Below, one piece after another: positions 1 through 10,781 of a DNA stretch of 64,000 bases; the stretch's first letter is position 1, and each line of letters opens with the position of its first letter. The DNA is taken from NCBI GenBank assembly GCA_944548615.1, contig OX155967.1, positions 5,057,281-5,121,280 of the forward strand, written 5' to 3'. The stretch comes from Micropterix aruncella. Lineage: Eukaryota > Arthropoda > Insecta > Lepidoptera > Micropterigidae. The notes under the pieces are model-generated. The model had not been told where the DNA came from, made no database searches, and saw nothing but the letters and a program-made list of their open reading frames with translations. A program made the position numbers and the translations under genes.

Positions 1-41
1 TCAATAAATTAAATGTGTAATTATTATTTTCGAGGTTTTAC

Positions 42-115
42 CATTTCTCTGTGATTTTGTGAAATCCACCAGGAACACGGCCGCCAGCACCGCCAGCGTT
101 GCAAACCTCATGGCT
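42..115 (-). CDS. signal-peptide exon of an unidentified secreted protein (partial)
   Basis: Read on the minus strand, a pyrimidine-rich tract ending in CAG (bases 118-116) is followed by AGCC, an ATG at 111-109 and 23 codons starting MRFATLAVLAAVFLV, then a GTAAAA splice donor at 41-36. The peptide is a textbook secretion signal: a basic residue at position 2, a hydrophobic core of about 14 residues, then polar residues. The exon ends in phase 1. The rest of the gene would lie to the left of the window; upstream non-coding exon(s) would lie to the right. The mature protein cannot be named. Insect cuticle, antimicrobial or chemosensory proteins commonly have such an exon, but nothing here separates them. 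Exon structure is inferred from the splice consensus only. Confidence 0.5.
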
Positions 116-570
116 CTGAAAAGAAGAAAAATGGAAATTACACTTGTGTACCGACAATTAAAATAATTATAAAACTACGTTGTGCTTACTGCCTTTAAAT
201 AATAGCAATCGGCAGTGGTCATAGACTCCTATACAAAACTGCTCCAGTATGGAAATGTTACTCGTTCGCGTGCCAATTCGCAGCCTCAATAAGGCAGTTG
301 TCGATAGTACCATCTCAGATGGATATATACCACTCTCAGATAGCTAAAATCGACATCTTGTTTTTTTTTGTTGATATTTTTTAGAAAGAAAAAAATATTG
401 AACAGCTTAGGTTTGTTTTTGTAGACACTGACATCGGAAGGAATTAAACTAATAATTTAAAAAATAATTTAAAATAATATATTTTCTTACTTTCTCAAGT
501 CGATGTTCCATTTCGTTGTTGTTTGATACGTTTATCAAAAAATAACGAAATGGAAGATAAAAGATAAAAA
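116..570. other. unassigned AT-rich sequence, probably intron of the edge gene
   Basis: No open frame with recognisable content. If the exon at the left edge is real, this stretch lies upstream of it on the minus strand and would be intron. I see no other exon in it. Confidence 0.3.
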
Positions 571-1134
571 AGATTATAAGTATTTATTTCCAATACAACC
601 AAACAATTGTGTGGGAATAACAGTAATTAATCTTAAACTAGTTACTCCATTTAGCCTTTAGCATAAGAGATGATATACAATATATAACTTTAAACTTACC
701 AATTTACAAAAACAAAGACTATATAATGATAACAGTTTACAACAAAACAATTAACGGTAAATAATATGTATTAGATTAAATGGGTAGATACGATGCTATG
801 TATTTTCAAAATATTTTAAGAAGTCGTTTAGAGCATACATGTTGATTTTAGGCAGATAGACTCGGATGGATCTCTTGAAAATATCGATGTTTTTAATCGC
901 TTTTAATCTTTCGGGCAATTTATTAAAAAGTTTGAGGCCTAAGTATCGACTAGTCGCCTGGAACTTGACAGTACGTGCTCGATTGGTTGGAGATACAGGG
1001 TTTTATTCCTGGTGTCATGCCGATGTAATTCCTCGTGGGCTTATTGCAATAGAATTCGCAAAGAACATCGACTAATGCTAATGGCATACTCATTAGCCCA
1101 ATTTTTGCAAATTCAGTCACACACTTATTAAGAT
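571..1134 (-). mobile_element. LINE 3' end, C-terminus of a non-LTR ORF2
   Basis: On the minus strand bases near 1060-790 read through one in-frame stop into a peptide containing LKLFNKLPERLKAIKNIDIF followed by KRSIRVYL. This is the usual tail of Jockey/CR1-type ORF2 proteins (YN-x-LP-x-x-I ... FK-x-x-L). Downstream lies a 3' UTR ending in a T-rich stretch near 571-590. Only the last 100 or so codons remain and a stop interrupts them, so the copy is 5'-truncated and dead. Its 5' edge abuts a MITE D copy. Confidence 0.6.
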
Positions 1135-1500
1135 AATTGGTTGTAGATGACTTAGGTATTAGATTGATCAATGCCGTACTACGTTTCGGCAGCTGGGATT
1201 TTACTATGAAACGCAATGCGTAGATGTCGCTTAAGTCCAAACATTGTTTAATCTTCTCTAATGTTCAGTAGGCCAATAGATGGCGCTCTAAACAAGTCTA
1301 CGGTATCCTATCTCAAGATAAATCAACCATATAATAACAAAAGATTTTTAAGTCATAGCTCTTATAATGTTAATATTATTGACACAAAAATGTCAATTTA
1401 AATTTGCTATACAGGGTTTCAACTTATAATAATTAAGCGCATTACAGTTTTAATAGACTAATAGATGGCAGTCTAATGTCTTCTGTTTAAGAAGATTTTC
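1135..1500. mobile_element. MITE D fragment (short inverted-repeat element)
   Basis: Shares a left end reading ATTAGATTGATCAATGCCGT, a TAGATGGCGCTCTAA block and a TAATAGATGGCAGTCTAATG block with copies at 19037-19535, 50938-52250 and 62906-63293. The latter copies show terminal inverted repeats beginning TTAGATTGCTCA. The right end is lost here. No coding capacity. Confidence 0.6.
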
Positions 1501-1557
1501 GTTCCATTTTCGTATTATAAGAAGATTGGAAATAGGAAATCGCTCCGATGTCTAGTA

Positions 1558-1881
1558 TCCCATCGATTGCGTTTCCCTGTAAACTAAAATAGGAACTTAG
1601 TTTAAACAAACGAGACAGAGCATTACGTTAAAACGGAATATGAAACAAACTGTCGTCGATTTTTCCGCAACAAAGCTACCTTTCGAACTTATTAGATAGA
1701 CGCCCGAATAACTCTGAAATCATTTCGTGCGGCGTTAGATTGAGCTGCTTTATCTTCATTGGGTAGTTTTAATCCGTAAAGGTGACAACCGTTAATTTGA
1801 CATTCCGGTCTGACGTACTGCTCTGTCTCGTTCACACGAACTAATTTCCGATTTTAGTTCAAGAGAAACGCAATCGAGCCC
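1558..1881. mobile_element. MITE F copy, about 320 bp, with inverted termini
   Basis: Starts near ATCGATTGCGTTTCCCTG and ends with GAGAAACGCAATCGAGCCC, which are inverted repeats of each other. Sub-terminal GTTTAAACAAACGAGACAGA pairs with CTGTCTCGTTCACACGAAC. The same layout recurs at 12324-12615 and 63530-63853. It is non-coding and presumably mobilised in trans by a transposase not in this window. Confidence 0.7.
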
Positions 1882-2330
1882 ATTATGCTTTATTTTTATC
1901 AAATTTGTCACCTACCTCTTCATACGTTTCTAGAAGCAGTTTGATACCACACTTTTCTTAAATACAACATAATAGCTAAGAACGTAAAAATAACAAAAAT
2001 AAATTTCTAACATATACATCGCGACAACTGACAACCAACTAACTACATATTTTATAAATACTTTGTTATCACCCTGATAAACCTGACGAAAATATAAACA
2101 GCTGTGCAAAGCAAAGCGTGCTTGCAAGCGTAATACTCGTAATTCATGGTTAAACATAATTCGCAGAGGTGGGCACTAAAATGGTAATCTGCTGATCGTT
2201 AATTAACGAAGTTACATTTTTCGTTAACGATTTAGCTTTGAAAATCAATATCGGGCTGTTTTAACTTGCGACACCTTCGACGTCAGACAACCTTCGACGA
2301 AAAGTTCCTTTAAATTGGCTAGTTTATTTA
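1882..2330. other. unassigned AT-rich spacer
   Basis: Contains only a short minus-strand open stretch (1930-2157) with no recognisable similarity and a cysteine- and tyrosine-rich composition expected of random AT-rich DNA. Confidence 0.3.
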
Positions 2331-4290
2331 TTTATTTATTAGTTTCAAATATTATTCAAGAGCATTACAGACGAATCCAATTCGCCCTTGAATATTAAAT
2401 CTAGAGTGTAAGTCCATAATACATGGCTTACGTAACTAAATTAATTCTAACATTGAACAAGAAAAAAACATAAAAATATAAAACTAAATATAAGACAGAT
2501 CATGATAAACATGAGATAGCAGGGAGTTGCCATTTTAGCTGCCAAAGGGATATACAAAAGATGTCTATTTCTGTGCGTAAGGAATTTGAGAAGAGCTCCC
2601 CACTATATAACCCTACCCACTAGCCTGTCTACAAAAATATTTGTCGATAATACGGCACATTAAACAATAGATACGATCTCCTCGCTGTGTAATTTACCGG
2701 TACGTACAATTCAAACTTACATAGTATCTCTGGCAAATAAACAGTTCCTTGAATTAATTTATATGCAAATATAATTAGGGAAATATATCGAGGCGTTTCA
2801 AGAGTGTTGTATCCTACCATTCCAAGCACAAAATCGGACGGAAATAAGTATGGATGAATATTGTATTTTCTGTAATAAATATATCTTAAAAATTTTCTTT
2901 GAATACGCTCTACCATCTGAATGTATTTGTTTTTACTTGTACACCAGATGACCGGGGTCTATTCAAGTATGCTACGGACTAAACAATTATATACATAGTA
3001 GAAACATTACATGAATATTATTAAACTGTTTGCATATGCGAATAACAAAACCGACCATTTTGCTAGCACGATTGCAAATATTTGTAATGTGTGCACGGAA
3101 ATTCAACTGCGTATCAAATGTAATTCCCAGGTCCCTCACCTCGGTTGACCTTTTTAAAAATTGACCCATTTATTGACCCAAATTGACAGTTTATGGGATT
3201 TTTCCCAGAAGAAAACACTTTGCTTTTGCAAGGTGTTTTCTTCTTAGTGATGGTTGAAACAGATCACTTGTTAGTGTTGAATTCCGTGTCACTGACAGAG
3301 CCCCATCTTGAAAGTGCATCTATATCTTGCTGTAATTTTTCCGCTTCTCTAGCATCCGTTATTTGATGAAAAGTTTTCACGTCATCAGCAAATAGTGAGC
3401 AGTGACTATATTTACAAATTTAGGCAGGTCATTAATAAAAATGAGGAACAAAATCGTAGAGAGATTCGTACCTTGCGGCACCCCCGAATGAACCTTTATG
3501 TGGGCTGACTCGGAGGAACCAAAGCTGACTAACTGACTCCTGTTTTTGAAGTAGCTTGCGAAGAATTTCACAAGATGTACAGAGAAACCGAGGTCAAAAA
3601 GCTTCTATAAGAGGATGTCTCTTTTAACCCTGTCAAATGCCTTGGCCATGTCCAAGTATATAACATCTACTTGGAGGCCCCGGTCCAGGGCGGTAGTGGC
3701 ATACTCTGTCGATGACAATAAATTCGTGCATGTTGACCTTTTCTTTCTGAATCCATGCTGGCTTTCCGACAGCCAGGTGTCTGCGAATGAGTAAATACGT
3801 TCGTGTAGAATAGACTCGAATAATTTTGCAAATGTACAAATGTACACATAACGCTGACGGGACTGACGGGACGGTAGTTCTCGATTACGTTCTTAGGACC
3901 ATTTTTATGAACGGGTGTAATACGAGTAACCTACCATTCGAGCGGAAATCAATGTGATTTTATGCTAATATTGAAAATATGTGACAAAGGTCCTTGTAGG
4001 GCCATCGCGCAGTGTTTAACCAGGAAAGGTGGAATGTTATCAGGACCCAGTGTTTTTTTGAAACTCATTTTAGAAAATGCGCGATTTATCTCATTCGAAG
4101 CCACCTGTGGGATGTCGAAGACAGGTCCATTACCGTCGGTATCACAAATGAGCGCATCTACATTGAGCAGGGGCTCAGTATTGCTGTATACCGTTTTTAC
4201 TGCCTTCGAAGATAAACCAGTAAATTCATCGTGTGCTACCATTTTCAAAGTGTTCCCAGATCCTCACATCTGTCTGTGGCAATATAAATT
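2331..4290 (-). mobile_element. degenerate LINE (Jockey/CR1-like) with RT pieces in several frames
   Basis: Minus-strand open pieces line up in the order of a non-LTR reverse transcriptase: SFKKTLGPDNIPPFL (about 4080-4020), SQHGFRKKRSTCTN (3775-3720), VIYLDMAKAFDRVK (3665-3620), SGVPQGTNLSTILFLIFIND (3490-3425), an FADD catalytic box at 3392-3381, EVRDLGITFDTQLNFR (3140-3090) and a C-terminal part at 2916-2629. Frameshifts separate the pieces, the endonuclease is missing, and the 3' end at about 2331-2345 is a TTTA repeat (TAAA on the coding strand). A plus-strand fragment of the same family is at 55425-55645 and a 70-bp 3' end at 58077-58150. Confidence 0.85.
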
Positions 4291-4738
4291 ACCTATATGT
4301 AACATATACAATATTAAATTCAGACTTTTATTTTTATTACGTAATATAATAATAATTTGAATTCTAATATTATTTTCGTATTTATTTTAAATATAATTTT
4401 GGATTTTAGAATTATTTTCGACTACTTCTCTTATTTAATAATTTTATATCGCCAGTTCTATTACGTATTTTTATATGTATAGGTAATCGACAAATAATCG
4501 AAAACCAAACTTATTTCTTATATTAATGATTCCACGCAAATTATTTCATTTTAAAACTTTGTGACACAACATAATTATTTACAATTATTACACACAATAT
4601 AATATGAAATACATTGTAATACATTGCAAATACACAATATAATATAAAATACACCAACTAAGCAAGCTTTTTTTTTCAACGCGATTATGAAGTAGATATT
4701 AACTTCCACACATTACGTCTTTATAATATTAGTATAGA
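4291..4738 (-). mobile_element. Helitron-like 5' end on the minus strand, body uncertain
   Basis: At 4738-4719 the minus strand reads TCTATACTAATATTATAAAG, the typical start of lepidopteran non-autonomous Helitrons, and the base 5' of it is A, as expected for A/T target use. The remainder to about 4291 is AT-rich. I could not locate a matching CTAG 3' end, so the left limit is arbitrary. Confidence 0.45.
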
Positions 4739-5315
4739 TAGTATAGATGAAGACGTTACTTTTGGCTGGCGTGTCGCGTCTGCGTCGACTTTTCATTTTA
4801 GGTCCGATCGTGCGTATTTCCCAATTTGACATGTAACCCCGTAATTGTAATAGTAATCGCCTATTGTCTCTGTCCCGCAAAAGGTATTATTCACTCACCT
4901 TTCACCGTCGATTCGTAATCAATTTTAAGAGTTCCGTAATAATTTGAATCCCCGTCATTACGATTCGGTATAGAGGCAAGTAGGAACCTGCTCTCATGAT
5001 TGTAATAAGACGTTGTCAATATAACATAACAATTATGTGATCATTATATGATCAATTCGTGATTGGGTATTAGCATTTAAATACGATTGAACCTGCTAAT
5101 ATTACAGATAACACTCAAATGGTGTTAAACTTATTCAGCAATGAAACACGGGGCAACAATTGACTTTCGGAATCATAATAAATTAAATGTAGGGGCGAAA
5201 TGAGAATATACTGAAACATCTCATGAAATGAAAGGTTAGTCGATAAATTAATTCTGTGGAAAGGCAAAATTAATATTTGCGAGATGTAGACTCGAAAACA
5301 GTGTATGTAAGGCTG
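4739..5315. other. unassigned sequence
   Basis: No coding frame, no inverted termini recognised. Local base composition is less AT-biased between about 4780 and 4930. Confidence 0.25.
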
Positions 5316-5640
5316 TTTATAACAACTGTAAGAATAAGAATAAGAATAGGAATAGATTTATTTCCGAAAGTAATATTCAAAATGGTATAAAATCGAAGAC
5401 TATCGCGGTTGTTTGACATTATAAATAGGATAGAAAACGAATTTACCGCGTGAAATTTGTAGGACCCGACGTTTCGGTGACGTTGCAGCCGCCGTTGTCT
5501 CTTTAGTCTACCCTAGACAACGGCGGCTGCAACGTCACCGAAACGTCGGGTCCTACAAATTTCACGCGGTAAATTCGTTTTCAAAATGGTAATTTATAAA
5601 GACTGCCTAACTAGGCCGAAGCCCGTACCAAGGTAGACTT
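5316..5640 (-). mobile_element. LINE 3' end interrupted by a palindromic insertion
   Basis: A (TAAGAA)n run at 5330-5350 marks the 3' tail on the minus strand. The UTR-like part continues as TTTATAAAGACTGCCTAACT after the insertion at 5388-5579. A related stretch (AAAGTCTGCCTTAGAACAGG, GGCCTAGTTAGGCGAC) is at 16140-16200. No coding part is kept. Confidence 0.45.
5388..5582. repeat. insertion carrying a perfect 68-bp inverted repeat
   Basis: Arms 5433-5500 and 5515-5582 are exact reverse complements with a 14-base loop (CTTTAGTCTACCCT). The arms include GGACCCGACGTTTCGGTGAC and its complement. The block is bracketed by a 12-bp direct repeat TTCAAAATGGTA at 5376-5387 and 5580-5591, which looks like a target-site duplication, so the whole 190-bp unit appears to be an insertion. 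A perfect stem of this length would form a hairpin RNA if transcribed. No coding frame. Confidence 0.85.
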
Positions 5641-6090
5641 GACTAGGTTACTTGTATGTTTTGTATTGTGCGCGCACTTATCAAAGTATTATAACTGAGA
5701 AAAAGAAAAAATGAAATAAAATAAATCTAATAGCTCTAATAAATAAATAGTATGCATATCAAGAGTTATTTTAATAATGTCTACCTAATACTTCAAAGAG
5801 ATAAAAAAATGTGTTGAAAAATTAAAAAAAAAATCTAAATATAACCAGTAAAAATATTATTAAAATAATAATAAGAATAAATAATAAAACACATTAAAGG
5901 TAAAACTGCAATGACAGCCAGTAAATAGAGAAAAATAGTCTAGATGTAATATTTAAAAAAATAAGCCACTAATAAGAAGTAGTAATCAAAATAGTCAGAT
6001 AATCATAATGATAATCCTAAAAGCAACAAATAAAAAGAGAAGATTTAACTGTTAGATTAGGTTAGTTAAATACTCATTTTTATACGTTTA
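5641..6090. other. unassigned very AT-rich sequence
   Basis: Simple-sequence-like A-rich DNA with no frame or termini recognised. Confidence 0.3.
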
Positions 6091-6196
6091 GAATATATGA
6101 TAATATGGAATGTAAAATAATATGGAATATATAATAATATGGAATATATAATAATATGGAATATATAATAATATGGAATATATAATAATATGTATA
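6091..6196. repeat. 17-bp minisatellite
   Basis: About five to six head-to-tail copies of a 17-bp unit, TATGGAATATATAATAA; the first copy is slightly diverged (TATGGAATGTAAAATAA). Confidence 0.85.
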
Positions 6197-7210
6197 ACTG
6201 TATTATACATACCATTTGTTTACTAAAAAAAATACCATAAATTAGCTATCGGCGGGACGAATTTGATAATTTGCGACGATTGGAAATCGTTCATTTTTAG
6301 TCTATTATTTAAACCTATTATTTTATCCTAAAATGTGGCATACATAATATAATTTCTTCGGCAATTAAACCACAAGTATGTCCATGGTTATTCCTACTTA
6401 TCTTCCTTGTTACAATGTGATATAGTTTGCGATTTTAACATGACCTTCTAAAGTATAGCATGAATTTCTAGTTAAGAGGCCGTGTGGGCCGTGATACCTC
6501 TATAATCAATGGTATAATATAACTATAGGTAGGTAGGATTTTTGGAGCCAAAGAGATACGTCCACCCTATGGAAGCGCTCGGCTGGGACTAGCTGACTTG
6601 AGGCGTGAATCGTATCATAGGCGAGTATCATAACGCGAGAATTAGATTGTTTTAAAAGACTTTAGTGCCAATTGTAATTAATGTTTTGCATTTTTTTTTG
6701 AGGAAATGGATTGATATTGAACTAAAGTTTAGTTTTGTTGTTTTTATTTTATGAACGAGAGTTCTAAAAGGCCAATATCAAAAGCAATTTTTCGCTTATT
6801 TTCTAAAAAAATTGACAAAGTTAAATATTTTTTTTATCAACAATTTTATATGAAAGTAGTAAAAAGTGATTCACTTATTATATAGAGGACTTTCACAACA
6901 ATACATTTTAATTTTTTATACCGTTTAGATGTCAAAACGATTCGTAAATATGTTATATTCTAAACCTCTTACAGCAAAAATTCACAAACAGTCGCCGGTT
7001 TAAGGTCAATTAATCAAAATTCTATAATAATTTTCAAAAAAGTAGCTCTCTCATTAGACAATATTATAAATGATCTTTTATGTTGTGCAATAAAACTTAT
7101 AAAAATACAGTATTTTAACCTTAAATTCACGTCTGCAAAATTACGTAAATTCACGAAATGCGCAAAATTTCGTGTATGGCCTCTTAAATAACTACATTTG
7201 TTTCATATTT
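6197..7210. other. unassigned AT-rich sequence
   Basis: No gene or element recognised on either strand. Confidence 0.3.
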
Positions 7211-7214
7211 GATC

Positions 7215-7324
7215 GACTTCGATTTATGAAAAGCTATAATATAGCTTTTCATAAATCGAAGTCTATCTTATTTAATCTTATTAATACCCAATCGACATAT
7301 TATGTAGATTGGGTATTAAATAAG
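7215..7324. repeat. two adjacent palindromes
   Basis: A perfect 24-bp inverted repeat with a 1-base centre (7215-7238 with 7240-7263; arms begin GACTTCGATTTATG). Immediately after it is a second one with 13-bp arms, TTAATACCCAATC at 7281-7293 and its complement at 7307-7319, extendable by CTTATTTAAT / ATTAAATAAG across a 4-base bulge. The open frame across them (7172-7459, plus) has no recognised similarity and is probably chance. Confidence 0.8.
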
Positions 7325-7615
7325 GTCTCAGGTGAAATATTGCTATGTAACATTAACAAATACGGACGTAATTATTTTTTTAAATCGCCAGCGGAGCTAA
7401 TAGTTCACAAATTTGCGGCCCAAACTCCTTTGTGTATCGGAGTGACTCGACTCGACTAAACGTGTGCCGTCACCAATAAAAGGTTGAAAACCACTGCTTT
7501 AAACAATAATTTTCAACCAAACTCTATAATACTCGACAGTATAACTCCGATCCAAGATTAATATAGTAGTAACTATTGCTCTACTCCAAAGTACCTACAT
7601 ATCTATTGATAAAGA

Positions 7616-8240
7616 CATTGGTCGTGTCACCCTAAGACTTACCTGGCAAGTAAACAAACCCCCGTTGACACCCCCTCCCTCCCCGCGTGAACCTAACTTA
7701 CCCCGCGCGCCACTTTGTAGTATTTTTGTAGTGTTTTCAGTGGTTTTAAGGTGACATAATCTGAGGAACTTTTGTTTCATGATTTTTTTTGTAAAATATA
7801 AGCATTTATTAAAAAAAGTATCTAAGCCAATCTTTCGATAAGAAACCAATTTATAATGTAGACTCAAAAAAGTTTGCTCATTGCATTGGACATTTGCTCA
7901 TTGCCACAGACTCAAAAAATCGTGTCCCCCTAAGACTTTCCTGGCAAGTAAACAAACCCCCGTTGACCCCCCCCCCTCCCCGCGTGAACCCAACTTACCC
8001 CGCGCGCCACTTTGTAGTATTTTTGTAGTGTTTTCAGTGGTTTTAAGGTGACATAATCTGAGGAACTTTTGTTTCATGATTTTTTTTGTAAAATATAAAC
8101 ATTTATTTAAAAAAGTTTCTAAGCCAATCCTTCGATAAGAAACCAATTTATAATTTAGACTCAAAAAAGTTGCTCATTGCATTGGACATTTGCTCATTGC
8201 CACAGACTCAAAAAAGTTACTCATTGCCTTGGCTTAAACT
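7616..8240 (-). repeat. repeat B, tandemly duplicated (about 298-bp period)
   Basis: The terminus GTGTCACCCTAAGACTTACC at 7625 recurs as GTGTCCCCCTAAGACTTTCC at 7922, and the 298 bp that follow each are nearly identical, including the C-rich block and a GACTCAAAAAAGTT tail that begins a third partial unit at 8205. The complementary terminus AAGTCTTAGGGTGACACAAC ends repeat B copies at 42997 and (diverged) at 53745, so this is an inverted copy. Two similar 88-90 codon open frames on the minus strand are by-products of the duplication. Confidence 0.75.
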
Positions 8241-8760
8241 GATCTCGAAGACTTTCGGGCGAATGAGGGGCGATTACTCCTAGAATGTAAGCGGTGTATT
8301 CTATTTTATTTTAATTAAATTGACTGGGTAATTCTCTAGCGTCGCGCTTAGCCACATTTTTTTTATGTATGGTCTAAATTAATTACAATTAATTGAAGCG
8401 TGAGAGCGCTCTGAGAGTTACGCTACTATTAACACCCTTATACCACCACTCCGCAATGACAGTTTTAATGCTTCAGCCCTGCGATCGAACGTTTAGCCAC
8501 CGCTCGCTCGCCGGCGCGTACGACCGAGACTCTGTGCCTGACGCTTCATCAACGCTGGATTTTTATTGGTCAAGCCCTACAGCTGTGACCTCGCCAATTT
8601 TTTCGCTGGTGCGCCCATTAAATATATTTTAGTCAGGTTTTACGTCGCCTTAAAATGGTATTTTTCTAAAATGATGTAGTATTTTCCTAAATATGAGAGA
8701 CTTTTAATATTACATATTTTTGTCGCGTGTATACGATATTTTCGAAATATTTTCGATGTG
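8241..8760. other. unassigned, partly GC-richer sequence
   Basis: A less AT-rich patch at 8440-8600 contains CGCTCGCTCGCCGGCGCG but no frame with known content. Could be a fragment of an unrecognised element or unique DNA. Confidence 0.25.
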
Positions 8761-9275
8761 ATTTTGACCCAACAAAGTACCTGTGTACCGTATTTCTAGT
8801 CTCTAAGTCCAATATGTCGAGATTGAATTACGACTAGCGTGCTCTCTGGTGGACCGATTTCGGTTGTGTTACCCTAAGACTTTCCAGCCAACTAGCCAAG
8901 GACTGGAAGATGAAAGTATTTTGAGCGTGATATCTATTCGGGAAGGAGGTTGACCTGATTAGAAAGGATAGTCGGTGACGAGCGCGGGTAGTGAGAATGA
9001 ATACATTAAACATGATCGATTCAATCACTGACGCAAATATACATGTTGACAACCACTGACCGGCCAAAATTAAATTTAATTTAGGCCCAAAAAGGCATCT
9101 GGGTACCAAATTTCAAGTCTGCAGGTCCAATATTTCGAGATTGAAATATACTAGTGCGCCCCCTGGTGTAACGATTTCAACCATAATATTTTGAACTCTT
9201 GCTACGATCGAATGATGCTTGTATGCGAAATTTTAGCTCAATGGGATGAAGGGTTTGGGCGCTATACAATACAAT
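8761..9275 (-). repeat. repeat B, second inverted copy
   Basis: Contains TGTGTTACCCTAAGACTTTC, GCGCCCCCTGGTGTAACGAT and AGCTCAATGGGATGAAGGGT, each the complement of matching blocks in the plus-strand copy at 53035-53745. The C-rich block is nearly absent here. Confidence 0.65.
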
Positions 9276-9424
9276 ACAATACAATTAATTCTGCTTCAGT
9301 ACGCTACGCTTTTTAAAAATTTATTTTTTAATTATTTATTTTACCTACAAGGTATGTGCCTTTTCGTGGAACCCGCATCGTTGCCTATTGGCAACATATT
9401 CTAGGTGGGCATTTATAGCATCAC

Positions 9425-9540
9425 CCAGTCAAACACTCAGGCGGTCACCCATCCAAGTATTAACCGCGCCCAACGTACAACGAGGAGATCCAGTGTCAAC
9501 GTGGCTACAAGCTTGAATGCGTCACTGCGGCTAACATTCT
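9425..9540 (-). pseudogene. 5S rRNA-derived fragment (SINE3-like)
   Basis: The minus strand across 9450-9475 gives GCGCGGTTAATACTTGGATG followed by GGTGACCGCCTGAG, closely matching the conserved 5S rRNA segment GCGCGGTTAGTACTTGGATG/GGTGACC. Flanking parts match more weakly and the middle seems shortened. Isolated 5S pieces in insect genomes usually come from 5S-derived SINEs or pseudogenes; no intact 120-base gene is present. Similarity judged by eye. Confidence 0.6.
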
Positions 9541-9649
9541 AAGTAATGTTATTAATAAATGAATATTAACTATCGTGATAGTTGTGACTACATACATTAA
9601 TTTCAGTAATTTTTAATCGGTTGGAAAATAATTGATAAATTAAAATATA

Positions 9650-9800
9650 ATCTAATATTGGAAATTCGATGCATGCCAAATATAAGCTAAATCGGATGAA
9701 ACATTTGGGTGCTATCACGGAGGAATACACACACACTCACAGATAGACAGACGTACATACAGACACACATACACACAGACATACAAGAAATACAAAGTCC
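9650..9800 (-). repeat. repeat B fragment
   Basis: AAGCTAAATCGGATGAAACA, TTTGGGTGCTATCACGGAGG and the adjacent ACACACACACTCACAGATAG run match, in inverted orientation, the GTGTGTATTCCTCCACGATA block of the copy at 53035-53745. Confidence 0.6.
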
Positions 9801-10158
9801 TTACTATGGCATCAGCGTATATTCTCAGTTGTTTAGTGTATGCTAAAACAACATACACGAGTGTTCGACTAACATGCACGTACATGATCTAGAATCTCGT
9901 AGCAAAGCCAACATAGCCCTCACCAAAGTCTGTTTGACTATGATCCAAAATCATTTGTGTATTTGGCCTTTAAACTCTTTAATAACCTTCCAATGACAAT
10001 AGGAGATTTAGAACCAAAAATATTCGAAAATAGATTTAAACACTAGCTCATCACACATGCTATTTGTAAGATAGACGACCTCGAAAAAATATTACAATAT
10101 ATTAAATATAGGTACATATTTATTATGAAAAATAATATCATATCTCTTAGATACTTAC
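9801..10158. other. unassigned sequence
   Basis: A short plus-strand stretch near 9940-10045 resembles the C-terminal KLFNNLP-type tail of LINE proteins but is too broken to annotate. Confidence 0.25.
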
Positions 10159-10657
10159 GTAACGGCCCTTAAGTACCGTCACATGCACTGACCCAATTCA
10201 TCTATTATTTTAACTCGTGCAGCAATCATATGCAGAAATCACAGTCACCAAAGTATCATTCCTCGAGTGATCACCTCCCCAAAGGTTTCTACGGCATACT
10301 CGGTACCCCTCTCACGAGGTCGCTCAACGAGTCCGGCTCCTTGGTTTCCTTTCCCTACCTTTCCCAGTCGCGAAGCATCAGTCTGCATTCCCACAGACTC
10401 GAGCAGTGCCCAGTACGAGATACTAGGAGCACAAATACAATCCTCATCCACACACCCTAGTAACTTCAGTCGCGCATCAATACACTCGCGACAACATAAC
10501 CTATTCGGGAAGCGTTATAACTGGCAATATCGAACTCTCAATCAATTCAATAAATATCTTCTGATTCACTCAAAAACGCCATTCAATACGGAGATAACCC
10601 GCAAGTTGATACCACCACCTCACACCGCACAACCTGGAGTCTAGTGAGGGGTGGTCC
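10159..10657. other. 500-bp candidate insertion with a 5-bp direct repeat
   Basis: The segment is less AT-rich than its surroundings and is bracketed by CTTAC at 10154-10158 and 10658-10662. It could be a decayed solo LTR, but the ends (GTAACGGCCC ... GGGTGGTCC) are not TG...CA unless the boundaries shift, and the open frames in it have low-complexity Ser/Pro-rich content. Treat as a hypothesis. Confidence 0.3.
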
Positions 10658-10739
10658 CTTACACCTCTATTATTCTTATGTTAAATCATGTTATTTATTA
10701 TGTTAATCATATTATTCTCATGTTAATCAATGTTATCAA

Positions 10740-10781
10740 TACGAGGTAAACCTCGTATGTTTACGAGGTAAGCCTCGTAAA
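10740..10781. repeat. two small hairpins in tandem
   Basis: TACGAGGTAAACCTCGTA (10740-10757) and TTTACGAGGTAAGCCTCG (from 10760, closing at 10781) are near-identical palindromes. They sit in AT-rich DNA. Confidence 0.7.

Noticed and set aside
3962..4360. 132-codon plus-strand open frame
   Set aside because: Antisense shadow of the LINE RT fragment on the minus strand.
10159..10657. Solo LTR
   Set aside because: No TG...CA ends at the direct repeat boundaries and no matching LTR elsewhere in the window; kept only as a weak candidate insertion.
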